64,000 nucleotides of DNA from Arabidopsis thaliana. Its lineage: Eukaryota > Streptophyta > Magnoliopsida > Brassicales > Brassicaceae. Positions 55,624-64,000 of the stretch are shown here, in pieces (position 1 is the first letter of the stretch; every line of letters begins with the position of its first letter). The position numbers and the translations under genes were made by a program. The stretch lies in the NCBI RefSeq assembly GCF_000001735.4, contig NC_003071.7:15351443-15415442 (forward strand), given 5' to 3'. The notes under the pieces are model-generated. The model worked only from the letters and a program-made list of their open reading frames with translations. It was not told where the DNA came from and searched no databases.

Positions 55624-57988
55624 TTAATCTGAATCTTCTTCACTCTCTTCTTCAGACTCGGAGCTAAGGAAACGAGCTGAGCTTCTGAGGGAAAATGATT
55701 TGTTACTCTTTGGAATCTTCGTTCTCTTTTGTTTTGTTGCAAAACCTTTCGCCACTAGTGTATCAAACAAATCTCCCATCTCCATTTTCTTTCTCAAACC
55801 ATCATGTTCGTCCATGAACCTTCAGAACAATAAACATAAGACTGGGAAATATCAGATTCTAACACTAATAAAGACAATGTAAATATCAAAGGCCTGTTTC
55901 ACTCGATAACATTCATTTGCTTGATCCGTTAGAGGAAACAACAGATGAATACTTCTATAGACAAGTGAAAACATCGATGCAGCAATAATTGGATCAAGCA
56001 ACACCTTTCACGTATTGCTTTGAAGGCGTCTCTAGTTGCATAAGGAAGACCCGTTTTTGGATCCCGGTACCTGTATCAGCAATACACACAACAGCTAAGA
56101 ACTAGTTCTAAAATTGCAGAGAAAAGATAATCAGGTTTCTAGGTTATAACATCATTTCTTTTCGAGAAGTATATATCAAAGAAACTGATAACTTCTTTTT
56201 AGTAGACCTAAGAGAGTCTACTTGTGTTCATCCCAGAGATCTTGTTCTTCCGATGAATAAAGAAGAAGAACAGAAAAACTCTTACTTGGCAGGTAATCCC
56301 GTAATCACACATACAGCTTTTTCTGGATCTGGAAAAGAGAAAACAAACCAAAAGAAAGACAGAGATCAGTATAGATCAATATGAACACATTTATGTTCAT
56401 CTCCAAACACCACTCAAAATTACTTACAGGGAACAGACTTCGTCGACAACTCTGAATTGAATGACGCACCATTACAGAATTCTAAATAGTTACATCCTGC
56501 ATGTAAAGTTAAAAGTTTAAACAAATATAGTTCTTACTTTTCTGGAAAGATCCAATTAGACTGGATTACTATTTTACTGGAGAGCTTACCATCTTTTGAA
56601 TGATACCGAATCTGAGGACCCTTGTAGACTGCTTTATGCACAATCGCTTTCTTTTTTACTTCTTCTTCCCTTGCCAAGACACGTTCTAAATTCCTCAAGT
56701 TCATGATTTCTGCAAGAACCTGACTTTAGCAATTTTGAGTTTCTGATAGAGCAAATCAGATGCAGCATCATAAAAGCCAAACCTGTTTGAGCAGCTTCCA
56801 GCAGCATTTCTTCTTGGGTCATCCGTTTTTCCTCCCCTACTTTTTTCCTTTGTATTGGCTGAACAAACACAAAAAAGAATTCAACATGGCAAGACTTAGA
56901 AAAGAGATTAAAGTGTAGCCATGAATGTAAATAGCTAGTGGGGATGAGTTCTGAGAAACCTTTGTTGTTGCTTGTATAGCAGCACGCAATGCATCTCTTT
57001 CTGCTTGCCGTACAACCACTGAAGTCCGTGTTGATTTCCTAATGACTTTCTCACCTTCCATATCTTCTTGTGCTTCATTCTCTTCTTTTTCTTCTTGTTC
57101 CTTGTTTCCCAATTCTTCACCTGGCTTCTCATCTCCAGGAATATATTCTAGTTGTGAAACTACCTTCGTCTTCTTTTTCTTTTTCTTTGAAGCAGTTTTC
57201 CCAGGGTAAATCAGCCGCTTCTTTGGCAGATCCCTACAACAATATGCAAAATTGTAACAAAATTAAAACAGACACACATAATAGCCATCATAAGACAAGC
57301 TTTGAAAAAATTCAAACCTCAATTCTTTTTCATTTACAGCGACTGCATCAGGCTCAGGCTCCTAATCCCAAACAAAAGGCAAAAGAAAGAAATTAAAAAG
57401 AATGGAAATATAAGCAAAAACCTTGATGAATAAGTACTCAATACATAAGCAAGACATAAATACATCGTCATTGAAGTCACTGTCAAACTCATCAGCAACC
57501 TCACGTTCTGCTTCATATTCATCATCATGTTCTTCCTGCAGATAACAAAAGTAAAGAGATACATAAATGTCAGCAAACACACGAAAGTTTCTGCGATAGT
57601 ATCTTGTCTACAAATCTGATTTTTTTCCATTATATATTTTGACATCTAGTCTACCTTAACAAATCATTAACATCTCTTTAAGAGAGTAAGCTATATATAA
57701 AACAAAACAAACCTCTTTAAGAGCTTCTTGATTCCAAAACTGTTCATCTTCTTCTACTTCGTCATCAAGCAACTTGGTCATCCTGAAAAAAAACAGAAAA
57801 CTGATGAATAAAGCTTCCACAAGAGAGTTTCTGATACATCTCAATAACAGTGAGACAAAACCACAATCTTCAGGTGAAACACATTCATCAGGTAAAAGCT
57901 TAAGCTCAAGTAATTCTTACCGTTTACCCCGTGTTGCTCTTGTTGTACGGTCCAAGAACACCATTGGCTCTTCTTCATCGATTTCCAT
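55624..57988 (-). CDS. SWC2: SWR1 complex subunit 2 (YL1 family)
   Basis: Eleven minus-strand coding exons: 57988-57921, 57782-57713, 57535-57464, 57361-57318, 57233-56960, 56858-56783, 56709-56590, 56496-56428, 56328-56286, 56070-56005, 55819-55624, totalling 1098 nt, 365 aa. The N terminus has the YL1 block RTTRATRGKRMTKLLDDEVEEDEQFW, then long acidic tracts (EEHDDEYEAEREVADEFDSD) that bind H2A.Z-H2B. A lysine-rich nuclear segment (KTASKKKKKKTK) follows. The YL1_C domain (EKAVCVITGLPAKYRDPKTGLPYATRDAFKAIRE) comes next, and the protein ends in an acidic Ser/Glu tail. SWC2 helps the SWR1 remodeller load histone H2A.Z. A 5' UTR intron is visible (donor 58246-58245, acceptor 58014-58013). I recall At2g36740. 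Confidence 0.95.
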
Positions 57989-58400
57989 TGATAACTTGCT
58001 CAACTCTTACTTCTACAAGTTCACAAATTTAAACGAAAATGTCATAACACACAAATTAACAAATCAGCAAGGAACCCCCAAATTAGGGTTTCTCGCAATT
58101 TCAAGACTTTACGATTATATCGAGAGGGAAACAGGAACAAAAACCCAAAATTTGAGTGATGTACACAGTAATCGAAGAAGAGCCCATGAAAGCGAGAATG
58201 AAAAGTAATTTGTGTGATGAGCTTAAAATCTCGCTCGAGGAGTTACCTTCGGAAAATTTTAGGTTGGAGAAGTTTCTTCGACGAGCACACGTCTTCGCCG
58301 GCGACCGCCGCACCTCTTTGATTCACTCTTTCACACACGGTGCCGCTGGTTCGTACACCATTGTTATTGGACTTGAGATATTAATGGGCCTTCCACTTAG
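57989..58400 (-). promoter_or_regulatory. SWC2 5' UTR, 5' UTR intron and promoter
   Basis: On the minus strand, CCGAAG|GTAACTCC (exon end 58247) and TTGTAG|AAGTAAG (exon start 58012) bound a 5' UTR intron of 233 bp. An AAACCCTAA telo-box occurs within it at about 58080-58090. A GGCCCA site II motif lies near 58386. These suit a housekeeping nuclear gene. The plus-strand open frame across this region is antisense and not counted as a gene. Confidence 0.6.
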
Positions 58401-59088
58401 ACATTTTCAAAGCCCATATTATATTAGAAGATTCTTTTTGTAAAATAAAACTTACAATGATAGACCGCTGGGGAAAAACGTTTTATTTTTATTTTTATTA
58501 ATGACCTTGAGTAATTTCTTTTTACACTGGCATATATAAAATTTTAAATTAAATTTACGATGAAAAATCGTAACGTAAATAATACCAAAAAAGAAAGATG
58601 TTAAGATATATAAATCGGTTAACAAAATTGTCCAGAAATGGTAATATCATAGATAGATTTCAATTTTCAAGTCATGCATGATGTCATTTTGGATATAACA
58701 CGAGTTGTCAACTTGTCATGATCGAGAAAGCAAAAGTAAACAAACAAAAAGTGTTTCTACACTCCTCTAAACTCCAAGGAGCAAGCAATATCGAAGTTGC
58801 GATCTCATGCAGGACCACTGGAGAAGGTTTCTACACTCTTCTAAAGCTACAGAAAAAAAAAAAGTATATAAGAAATTGTGTTTTTTTCTTCAATTTGAGT
58901 GTACGAATTCGAATGCTTAATAAGTATGTACTAACTAAGATGTTAGTATAAGATTCGATAATAGAGACAATTTCAAATAAAACTATCATAAATTGTTCTT
59001 GAACAAAGAGAAGTAATCGAGAACAAACGTCACAATCATTTTTTTTGGGTAATACAAAAGAAAAGTTACAATCTAAGAAAAGTTACAA
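58401..59088. other. Spacer between SWC2 and the first UGT gene
   Basis: AT-rich. The right end is the 3' UTR of the UGT gene ending at 59089. CTACACTCCTCTAAACTCC (58757) and CTACACTCTTCTAAAGCTAC (58831) form a short near-duplicate. No gene is supported. Confidence 0.55.
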
Positions 59089-60564
59089 TCATTTCTTGGG
59101 TTGTTCTAATTGCATTATGTCTTGTAGCAAGAATGTGATGTTGGAATGAGAAGAGCCTCCTTCTTCCACAGCCTTGTGAGCTAATTCTCCAAGCTCTTTC
59201 ACTCTTTTTCTTCTCTCCTTAGCATCATTACTATCACCCATCAATTCCTCCACTGCCTTCTTTACTCCTTCTTTATCCACCAGTACTCCTATTTTCTCCT
59301 CTTCTCCCCATCTCATGGACTCTTCAACCCCAGCTCTCACACCGGCTTTTAGTATCTGCACCGCCAATTTCTCATTGCAGAATTGGTCTCCAAACAGTGG
59401 CCACGTGAGTAATGGAACGCCTGAAGTGATTCCTTCAAGAGTAGAGTTCCATCCACAATGTGTCAAGAATCCTCCAACGGCAGGATGTGTAAGGATAAGC
59501 ATTTGAGGCGACCATCCTGTTATGAGAAGGCCTCTTTCTTTGATTCTTTCCTTATAACCGCTCTCTGAGATCCATTCAAGTAACTCGTTATACTTCTCCC
59601 AACCTCTTATGACCCAAATGAAAGGTCTTTGGGATTCCTCGAGGCCTAAGCCGAGCTCTTTGAGCTGAGACAGAGGAAGATTGCATATACTTCCAAGGCA
59701 AACATATAGCACCGACCCTTCTTCTTTAGAATCAAGCCATTTAATACACTCGTCTTGATCAATGTCCGCCTTGTTTCCCCTCTCAGCTTGGTCTTCTCCT
59801 AACTTGTTGCACAAGGAAACCGGTCCGATGCTCCATATCTTACCCGCTTTAACCTTCTTGTAGTCTCTAACATAAGCTGGCTCGAGCTCTTCAAACGTGT
59901 TAACAATCACACCATAAGAAGTGTTATCCCCTTCTGTCATTCCGTCAAGGAAGTCTTTCCAATCTCCAGCAACTAATACCATTGGAAGCTGAGATTTTGT
60001 GAACTCAACTCTGTCAGGGAAATTAGGAATGGGGAAGTATTCCTTGTCAGACTCTATAGTTTCCAAGAACTCGTGGTTTTGGTGCATTATGTGCGTACAA
60101 AGAAGATTGAAGCAACACATGCCATGAAAGATGATTTTTGGTATACCAAGATTCTTGGCAATTCTGTTTGTATAAGGCAAACACATGTCAGCGATTATGC
60201 AGTTTGGCCTAGGTTGAATCTCTTTCAAGAGCTTCTCGACTGGTTCCTCGAGCAGGCTAAATGCTTTGAAGAAGGTTAATGAAGCCCCCAATGAATCGAG
60301 CAAGTCCAAATTCTCCTGTCCTTCCGGTGAACCCGATTCTTGAGATGGAAACTTTACTTGCACGAGATTGATGGGCAAGCCGGATTGGATAGCCCGGCTA
60401 AGAACGTTCTTGAACCGGCCTGCGTTTTGAGGTGTAGTGACAATGGTTATAGTCACCCCGCGCTGAGCCAGGAGCCTTGCAATATCTACCATTGGGATCA
60501 TGTGGCCTTGAGCCATGAAAGGGAAGAGAACAAAATGAAGAGGAGGACGAAATTCCGATGCCAT
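59089..60564 (-). CDS. UGT73C1: UDP-glycosyltransferase, family 73C
   Basis: Intronless, 491 aa, a normal length for plant family 1 GTs. The catalytic His21 is in FMAQGHMIPMVDIA, and its Asp partner is in CIIADMCLPYT (near residue 126). The PSPG box (about 355-400) reads WSPQMLILTHPAVGGFLTHC, continues GWNSTLEGITSGVPLLTWP and ends in FGDQ; the final Gln suggests UDP-glucose. The protein is cytosolic. I recall At2g36750 as UGT73C1, reported to O-glucosylate cytokinins and some xenobiotics; that is literature memory. It is the first gene of a co-oriented tandem array with the genes ending at 61600 and 63785. A promoter block shared with the next paralogue lies at 60720-60760. Confidence 0.95.
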   Translation of the reverse strand: MASEFRPPLHFVLFPFMAQGHMIPMVDIARLLAQRGVTITIVTTPQNAGRFKNVLSRAIQSGLPINLVQVKFPSQESGSPEGQENLDLLDSLGASLTFFKAFSLLEEPVEKLLKEIQPRPNCIIADMCLPYTNRIAKNLGIPKIIFHGMCCFNLLCTHIMHQNHEFLETIESDKEYFPIPNFPDRVEFTKSQLPMVLVAGDWKDFLDGMTEGDNTSYGVIVNTFEELEPAYVRDYKKVKAGKIWSIGPVSLCNKLGEDQAERGNKADIDQDECIKWLDSKEEGSVLYVCLGSICNLPLSQLKELGLGLEESQRPFIWVIRGWEKYNELLEWISESGYKERIKERGLLITGWSPQMLILTHPAVGGFLTHCGWNSTLEGITSGVPLLTWPLFGDQFCNEKLAVQILKAGVRAGVEESMRWGEEEKIGVLVDKEGVKKAVEELMGDSNDAKERRKRVKELGELAHKAVEEGGSSHSNITFLLQDIMQLEQPKK

Positions 60565-61599
60565 GAGGAACTCTCTTCTAAGGTTTATTTTTTTTGCTTT
60601 GGTTCCGATAATGTGTGTGTTTCTCTGTGCCTACATATATTAAGATGTGATGTAAGAAAGAACAAAAGGAAATTGGCTTATTATTCGTAATAGTTACAAA
60701 ACACACTAAGTGGTTCACAGTACATATCGTGGCGGGCACTCATATGTTCTTTTGTATTCATATAAGCCCAAAATTTTAAGAGAAAATATCTTTTAGCTAG
60801 AGGTACGTCGAAAAGATAGTGAAAAGTTTATAGCCGTAAAAATTAGTATTGGATAAACGAATAAAGAAAGAAAAATCAAATTCGGAATATCTCAGTCTCT
60901 CCTTCTTTTTATGTCGTATGGACAAACAAGCCTCAACATTTGTCTTCAAACTAAATCAAAGTGTGTACTCTAGATTTCTAGCTATTCTAGTCTTTTTTTT
61001 TTTTTTTTTTTTTTTTGCTTTATGACGACTGATTTTGATAGGATATTAAATTAGGATATGTGAAATACTTGGTTGTTTTCTTAAAAACGTATTTTTTGTT
61101 TCCTCTTTTTTTTTTCTTCCGAAAAATCAAAACTCTTAATGAAAATTTCATTTAAAATAAAATCTCCTTAGGTGCACAAAAAAAAAAAAAAAAAATCTCC
61201 TTATGACAAATATCTTGATTGTTTGAAATTCAGATTGGTGACAAGATAAATCAAATTTTGTATAGCTATTAAAATATGAAAAACTATAAACGGATATACA
61301 TAAAAGGAATTATTAGGGAAATTGTAGATTTCTTTAAAAAAAACATTATTGATAATAAGCCTAAAACCGCTAGAAGAATTAGGAAAGTTGAACTCCGCCG
61401 GACTACCAGCGCAGCTGTCTATACAATGAAATTATTAGACATTGGCTCTTTCTACGATTTCAATGTATATAAGTTGTAGTTTTTAAAATATTTACATAAT
61501 TCTAATAGCAAAACAAGACGAATTCGATTACCCAACAAATAACTGATAAGATATTACATGCACGCACAATGATTTAACAAACAACAACAATATATACAA
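60565..61599. other. UGT spacer with poly-T tracts
   Basis: This holds the promoter of the first UGT, including the conserved TGGCGGGCAC at 60730-60739. T-runs of about 23 (60993-61016) and 10 bases and an A-run at about 61179-61195 follow. The open frame at 61276-61479 is AT-rich and unlike any protein I know. The right end is the 3' UTR of the second UGT. Confidence 0.55.
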
Positions 61600-63090
61600 T
61601 CAACTCTTGGATTCTACTTGTTGCATTATATCTTGTAGCAAAAATATGATATTAGAATGAGAAGAGCCTCCTTCTTCCACAGCCTTGTGAGCTAATTCTC
61701 CAAGCTCTCTGACTCTTTTTCTTCTCTCTTTTGCTTCATCACTCTCGCCCATTATTTCGTCCACTGCCTTCTTCACTCCTTCTTTATCCACTAACACTCC
61801 AATACTCTCCTCTTCTCCCCATTTCATGACCTCTTCAACCCCAACACTTACACCTGCTTTTAGCACCTGCACGATCAGTTTCTGGTTGCAGAATTGGTCT
61901 CCAAATAATGGCCAAGTGATCAATGGAACCCCTGAGGTGATTCCTTCTAAAGTTGAGTTCCATCCACAATGTGTCAGGAATCCTCCAACGGCAGGGTGTG
62001 AAAGGATAAGCATTTGAGGCGACCATCCTTTTATGAGAAGGCTTCTCTCTTTGGTTCTTTCTTCAAAACCGCTCTCTAAGATCCACTCAGCTAGTTCATG
62101 ATACTTTCCCCCACCTCTTATGACCCAAATGAATGGTCTTTTAGTTGCCTCGAGGCCTAGCCCGAGCTCTCTAAGCTGAGCCAGAGGAAGATTGCATATA
62201 CTTCCAAGGCAAACATACAGCACCGACTCTACATCTTTAGAATCAAGCCATTTAATACACTCGTCTTGATCAATGGCTGCCTTGTTTCCCCTCTCAGCTT
62301 TGTCTTCTCCTACCTTGTTGCACAAGGAAACCGGACCGATGCTCCATACTTTACCAGCCCTAGCCTCCGTGTAGTTTTTCACATAGGCAGACTCCAAATC
62401 CTGAAATGTGTTGACAATTACACCATAGGACGTGTCATCAGCATCCACCTGTTCGTCCATGATCTCTTTCCAATCTCCACTAAAGTTTGTTTTCACAGTA
62501 ACTTGAAGCTTTGTAAATTCAACTCTATCTGGAAAACTAGGAACCAAGAAATACTCTTTGTCCGACTTTAAAGCATGTAAGATATTGTGGTTTCGGTGTA
62601 GAATATGCATACTCAAAAGACAAAAGCAAGACACGCCATGGAAAACGATCTTTGGGATATTGAACCTCTTAGCGATTTTGCTTGTATAAGGCAAACAAAA
62701 ATCAGAAATTAGGCAGCTTGGTTTAGGTTTCATCTCTTCCATGAGCTTCATGACCGGATTTTCAAGCATGTTAACCGCTTTAAAGAAATGTACCATTAAC
62801 TCCATTGAGTCAAGAAAATCAACATTCTCTTGTCCTTCTTGCAAACCAGCTTCTTGAAAAGGAAACTTCACATGCTCAACCCTAATGTGCAAGCCTGACT
62901 GGATGGCCCGGTTTAGGACATCTTTGAACCTGGCTGCGTTGTGAGGCGTCGTGACAATGGTAATAGTCACCCCGCGCTGAGCCAAGATCCTTGCAATATC
63001 CACCATGGGGATCATGTGGCCTTGAGCCATGAAAGGGAAGAGAACAAAGTGAAGCGGAGGAAGAAATTGGCGGGTCTTCTCGAAAGCCAT
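61600..63090 (-). CDS. UGT73C2: UDP-glycosyltransferase, family 73C
   Basis: Intronless, 496 aa. The catalytic His25 is in FMAQGHMIPMVDIA, with the Asp partner in CLISDFCLPYT. The PSPG box has WSPQMLILSHPAVGGFLTHC, HCGWNSTLEGITSGVPLITW and a final FGDQ. The closest relatives are the neighbouring genes, most similar in the C-terminal sugar-donor half. The N-terminal acceptor half has diverged, with differences around residues 120-230, so the acceptor probably differs. I recall At2g36760; the acceptor is not known to me. A long TG microsatellite sits 40-75 bp upstream of the ATG. Confidence 0.95.
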   Translation of the reverse strand: MAFEKTRQFLPPLHFVLFPFMAQGHMIPMVDIARILAQRGVTITIVTTPHNAARFKDVLNRAIQSGLHIRVEHVKFPFQEAGLQEGQENVDFLDSMELMVHFFKAVNMLENPVMKLMEEMKPKPSCLISDFCLPYTSKIAKRFNIPKIVFHGVSCFCLLSMHILHRNHNILHALKSDKEYFLVPSFPDRVEFTKLQVTVKTNFSGDWKEIMDEQVDADDTSYGVIVNTFQDLESAYVKNYTEARAGKVWSIGPVSLCNKVGEDKAERGNKAAIDQDECIKWLDSKDVESVLYVCLGSICNLPLAQLRELGLGLEATKRPFIWVIRGGGKYHELAEWILESGFEERTKERSLLIKGWSPQMLILSHPAVGGFLTHCGWNSTLEGITSGVPLITWPLFGDQFCNQKLIVQVLKAGVSVGVEEVMKWGEEESIGVLVDKEGVKKAVDEIMGESDEAKERRKRVRELGELAHKAVEEGGSSHSNIIFLLQDIMQQVESKS

Positions 63091-63127
63091 GAGGACCTAT
63101 CTCTAAGTTCTTTTTTGCTTTGATTCC

Positions 63128-63168
<41 letters not shown>

Positions 63169-63784
63169 TCTAAATGTCAGTGCATACTTTAATCTTATAT
63201 TTGTTGATTCATGAAAAAGAATAAAAAACTTGGAAGTACCAAAATCTTGGTTCACAGAGATTATTAGTACATTACGTTTTGTGGCGGGCACCTATCTTTT
63301 GTATTATTTTGTATTCATATATTTGATAACTACATCTAAAATAAAGTGGAAAGAATTCACAACCGCTAAAATCAACTTGATTAAGAAAATAAAGATATCA
63401 AACGTAACTGGGACTCTATCGACAGTGACATATAAGAGATAACGTCTTCAAAATAAATCAAGAGAAGCTATATAAGAAACAACGTATGTTGGTGTGGTAT
63501 GATTTGCTCTTATGACACATCTACCTTTACTATTAGTATTTGATATTTCTTTTCTTGAAAATGATATAGTTTTTAACTTGAGAAGAGGTCTGAATAAATT
63601 TTTAACCTGAAAATGATTTAATTTAATACGGTGGCTAGAGTTTATGTTAATTTTACTAGTAAATTTAGTCCGCATACAGCGGAAATCATCATCTAGTGCA
63701 TCATTATAAGTTTTTTTTAATACATCTCAGAAGAACAGACTTAATTTGAATTAAATTATGGTAATGTTACTAAAAATGATGTAA
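63091..63784. other. UGT spacer with TG microsatellite
   Basis: 5' UTR and promoter of the second UGT and the 3' flank of the third. A perfect (TG)n run of about 36 bp lies at 63130-63165. The conserved TGGCGGGCAC lies at 63282-63291. Nothing else coding is seen. Confidence 0.6.
63130..63165. repeat. (TG)n microsatellite in a UGT 5' UTR
   Basis: About 18 TG repeats. On the coding strand this is (AC)n, 40-75 bp before the ATG. The paralogous gene has only about four TG units at the matching place (about 60609-60618), so the run expanded after duplication. Confidence 0.9.
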
Positions 63785-64000
63785 TCAGTTCTTGGATTTC
63801 ACTTGTTGCATTATGTCTTGTAGCAAGTATGTGATGTTAGAATGAGAAGAGCCTCCTTCTTCCACAGCCTTGTGAGCTGATTCTCCAAGCTCTTTGACTC
63901 TTCTTCTCCTCTCTTTTGCATCATCACTCGCACCCATTAACTCTTCCACTGCCTTCTTTACTCCTTCTTTATCCACTAACACTCCTATTTTCTCCTCTTC
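63785..64000 (-). CDS. UGT73C3: UDP-glycosyltransferase, family 73C, C-terminal end (partial)
   Basis: The stop codon is at 63787-63785 and the reading frame runs off the window edge. The 71 visible residues (EEKIGVLVDKEGVKKAVEEL, then EEGGSSHSNITYLLQDIMQQ) align throughout with the last 70 or so residues of the two upstream UGT genes, following the PSPG box. By gene order it should be At2g36770 (UGT73C3). That assignment is by position, and the identity within the cluster cannot be proven from this piece. Confidence 0.85.
   Translation of the reverse strand, partial: EEEKIGVLVDKEGVKKAVEELMGASDDAKERRRRVKELGESAHKAVEEGGSSHSNITYLLQDIMQQVKSKN

Noticed and set aside
58156-58443. 95-codon plus-strand open frame (starts MYTVIEEEPMKARMK)
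   Set aside because: It lies antisense to the SWC2 5' UTR, whose exon and intron borders are clear on the other strand. No known domain.
61276-61479. 67-codon frame between UGT genes
   Set aside because: AT-rich, no homology I can recognise, sits in spacer next to a UGT 3' UTR.

Overview
This window looks like nuclear DNA of Arabidopsis thaliana. It is AT-rich, its genes carry short GT-AG introns, and the gene order matches my memory of chromosome 2 from about At2g36620 to At2g36770. That chromosome placement and the gene names are recall, not a search. Exon chains were built by hand from reading frames and splice sites. Each full chain closes in frame, and several lengths agree with what I remember of the proteins.

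Layout. 1-377: the 5' end of ribosomal protein L24 (minus). 1325-3608: a TauE/SafE membrane protein (minus). 5577-7110: the embryo LEA protein ECP63 (minus), with ACGT-core and RY seed motifs upstream. 8552-9752: a CHUP1-like coiled-coil protein (plus). 10034-12956: poly(A)-binding protein PAB7 (minus). 13507-16574: an aspartyl protease (minus). 17538-19284: an ESCRT-I VPS37 subunit (minus). 19285-28487: about 9 kb without a convincing gene, holding a short Helitron and several tandem repeats.

28488-48870 is a mosaic of duplicated and broken gene pieces around four intact genes: a 2-oxoglutarate oxygenase (plus), two pectinesterases (minus), and a PHD/acetyltransferase chromatin protein (plus). 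Between them lie three copies of a small cysteine-rich secreted-peptide gene (one intact), a rearranged fragment of the PHD gene, the degenerate 3' end of the oxygenase gene, and a truncated third pectinesterase. This is the most unusual part of the window.

48870-64000: a small cysteine-rich secreted peptide (49995-50234), a 3.4 kb gene-poor stretch with a MITE candidate and a match to the plant snRNA promoter element, a PPR protein (minus), the SWR1 subunit SWC2 (minus), and the start of a tandem UDP-glycosyltransferase array of the UGT73C type (minus; two complete genes and the 3' end of a third).

Most neighbours are functionally unrelated, as is usual in a plant genome. The exceptions are the tandem UGTs, the paired pectinesterases and the cysteine-rich peptide copies, which are related by duplication. 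I found no CRISPR array, rRNA or convincing tRNA. No clearly new molecular system is visible. The best leads are the shuffled 28-49 kb region, the cysteine-rich peptide family, two frame-preserving optional exons, and the snRNA-type promoter match.
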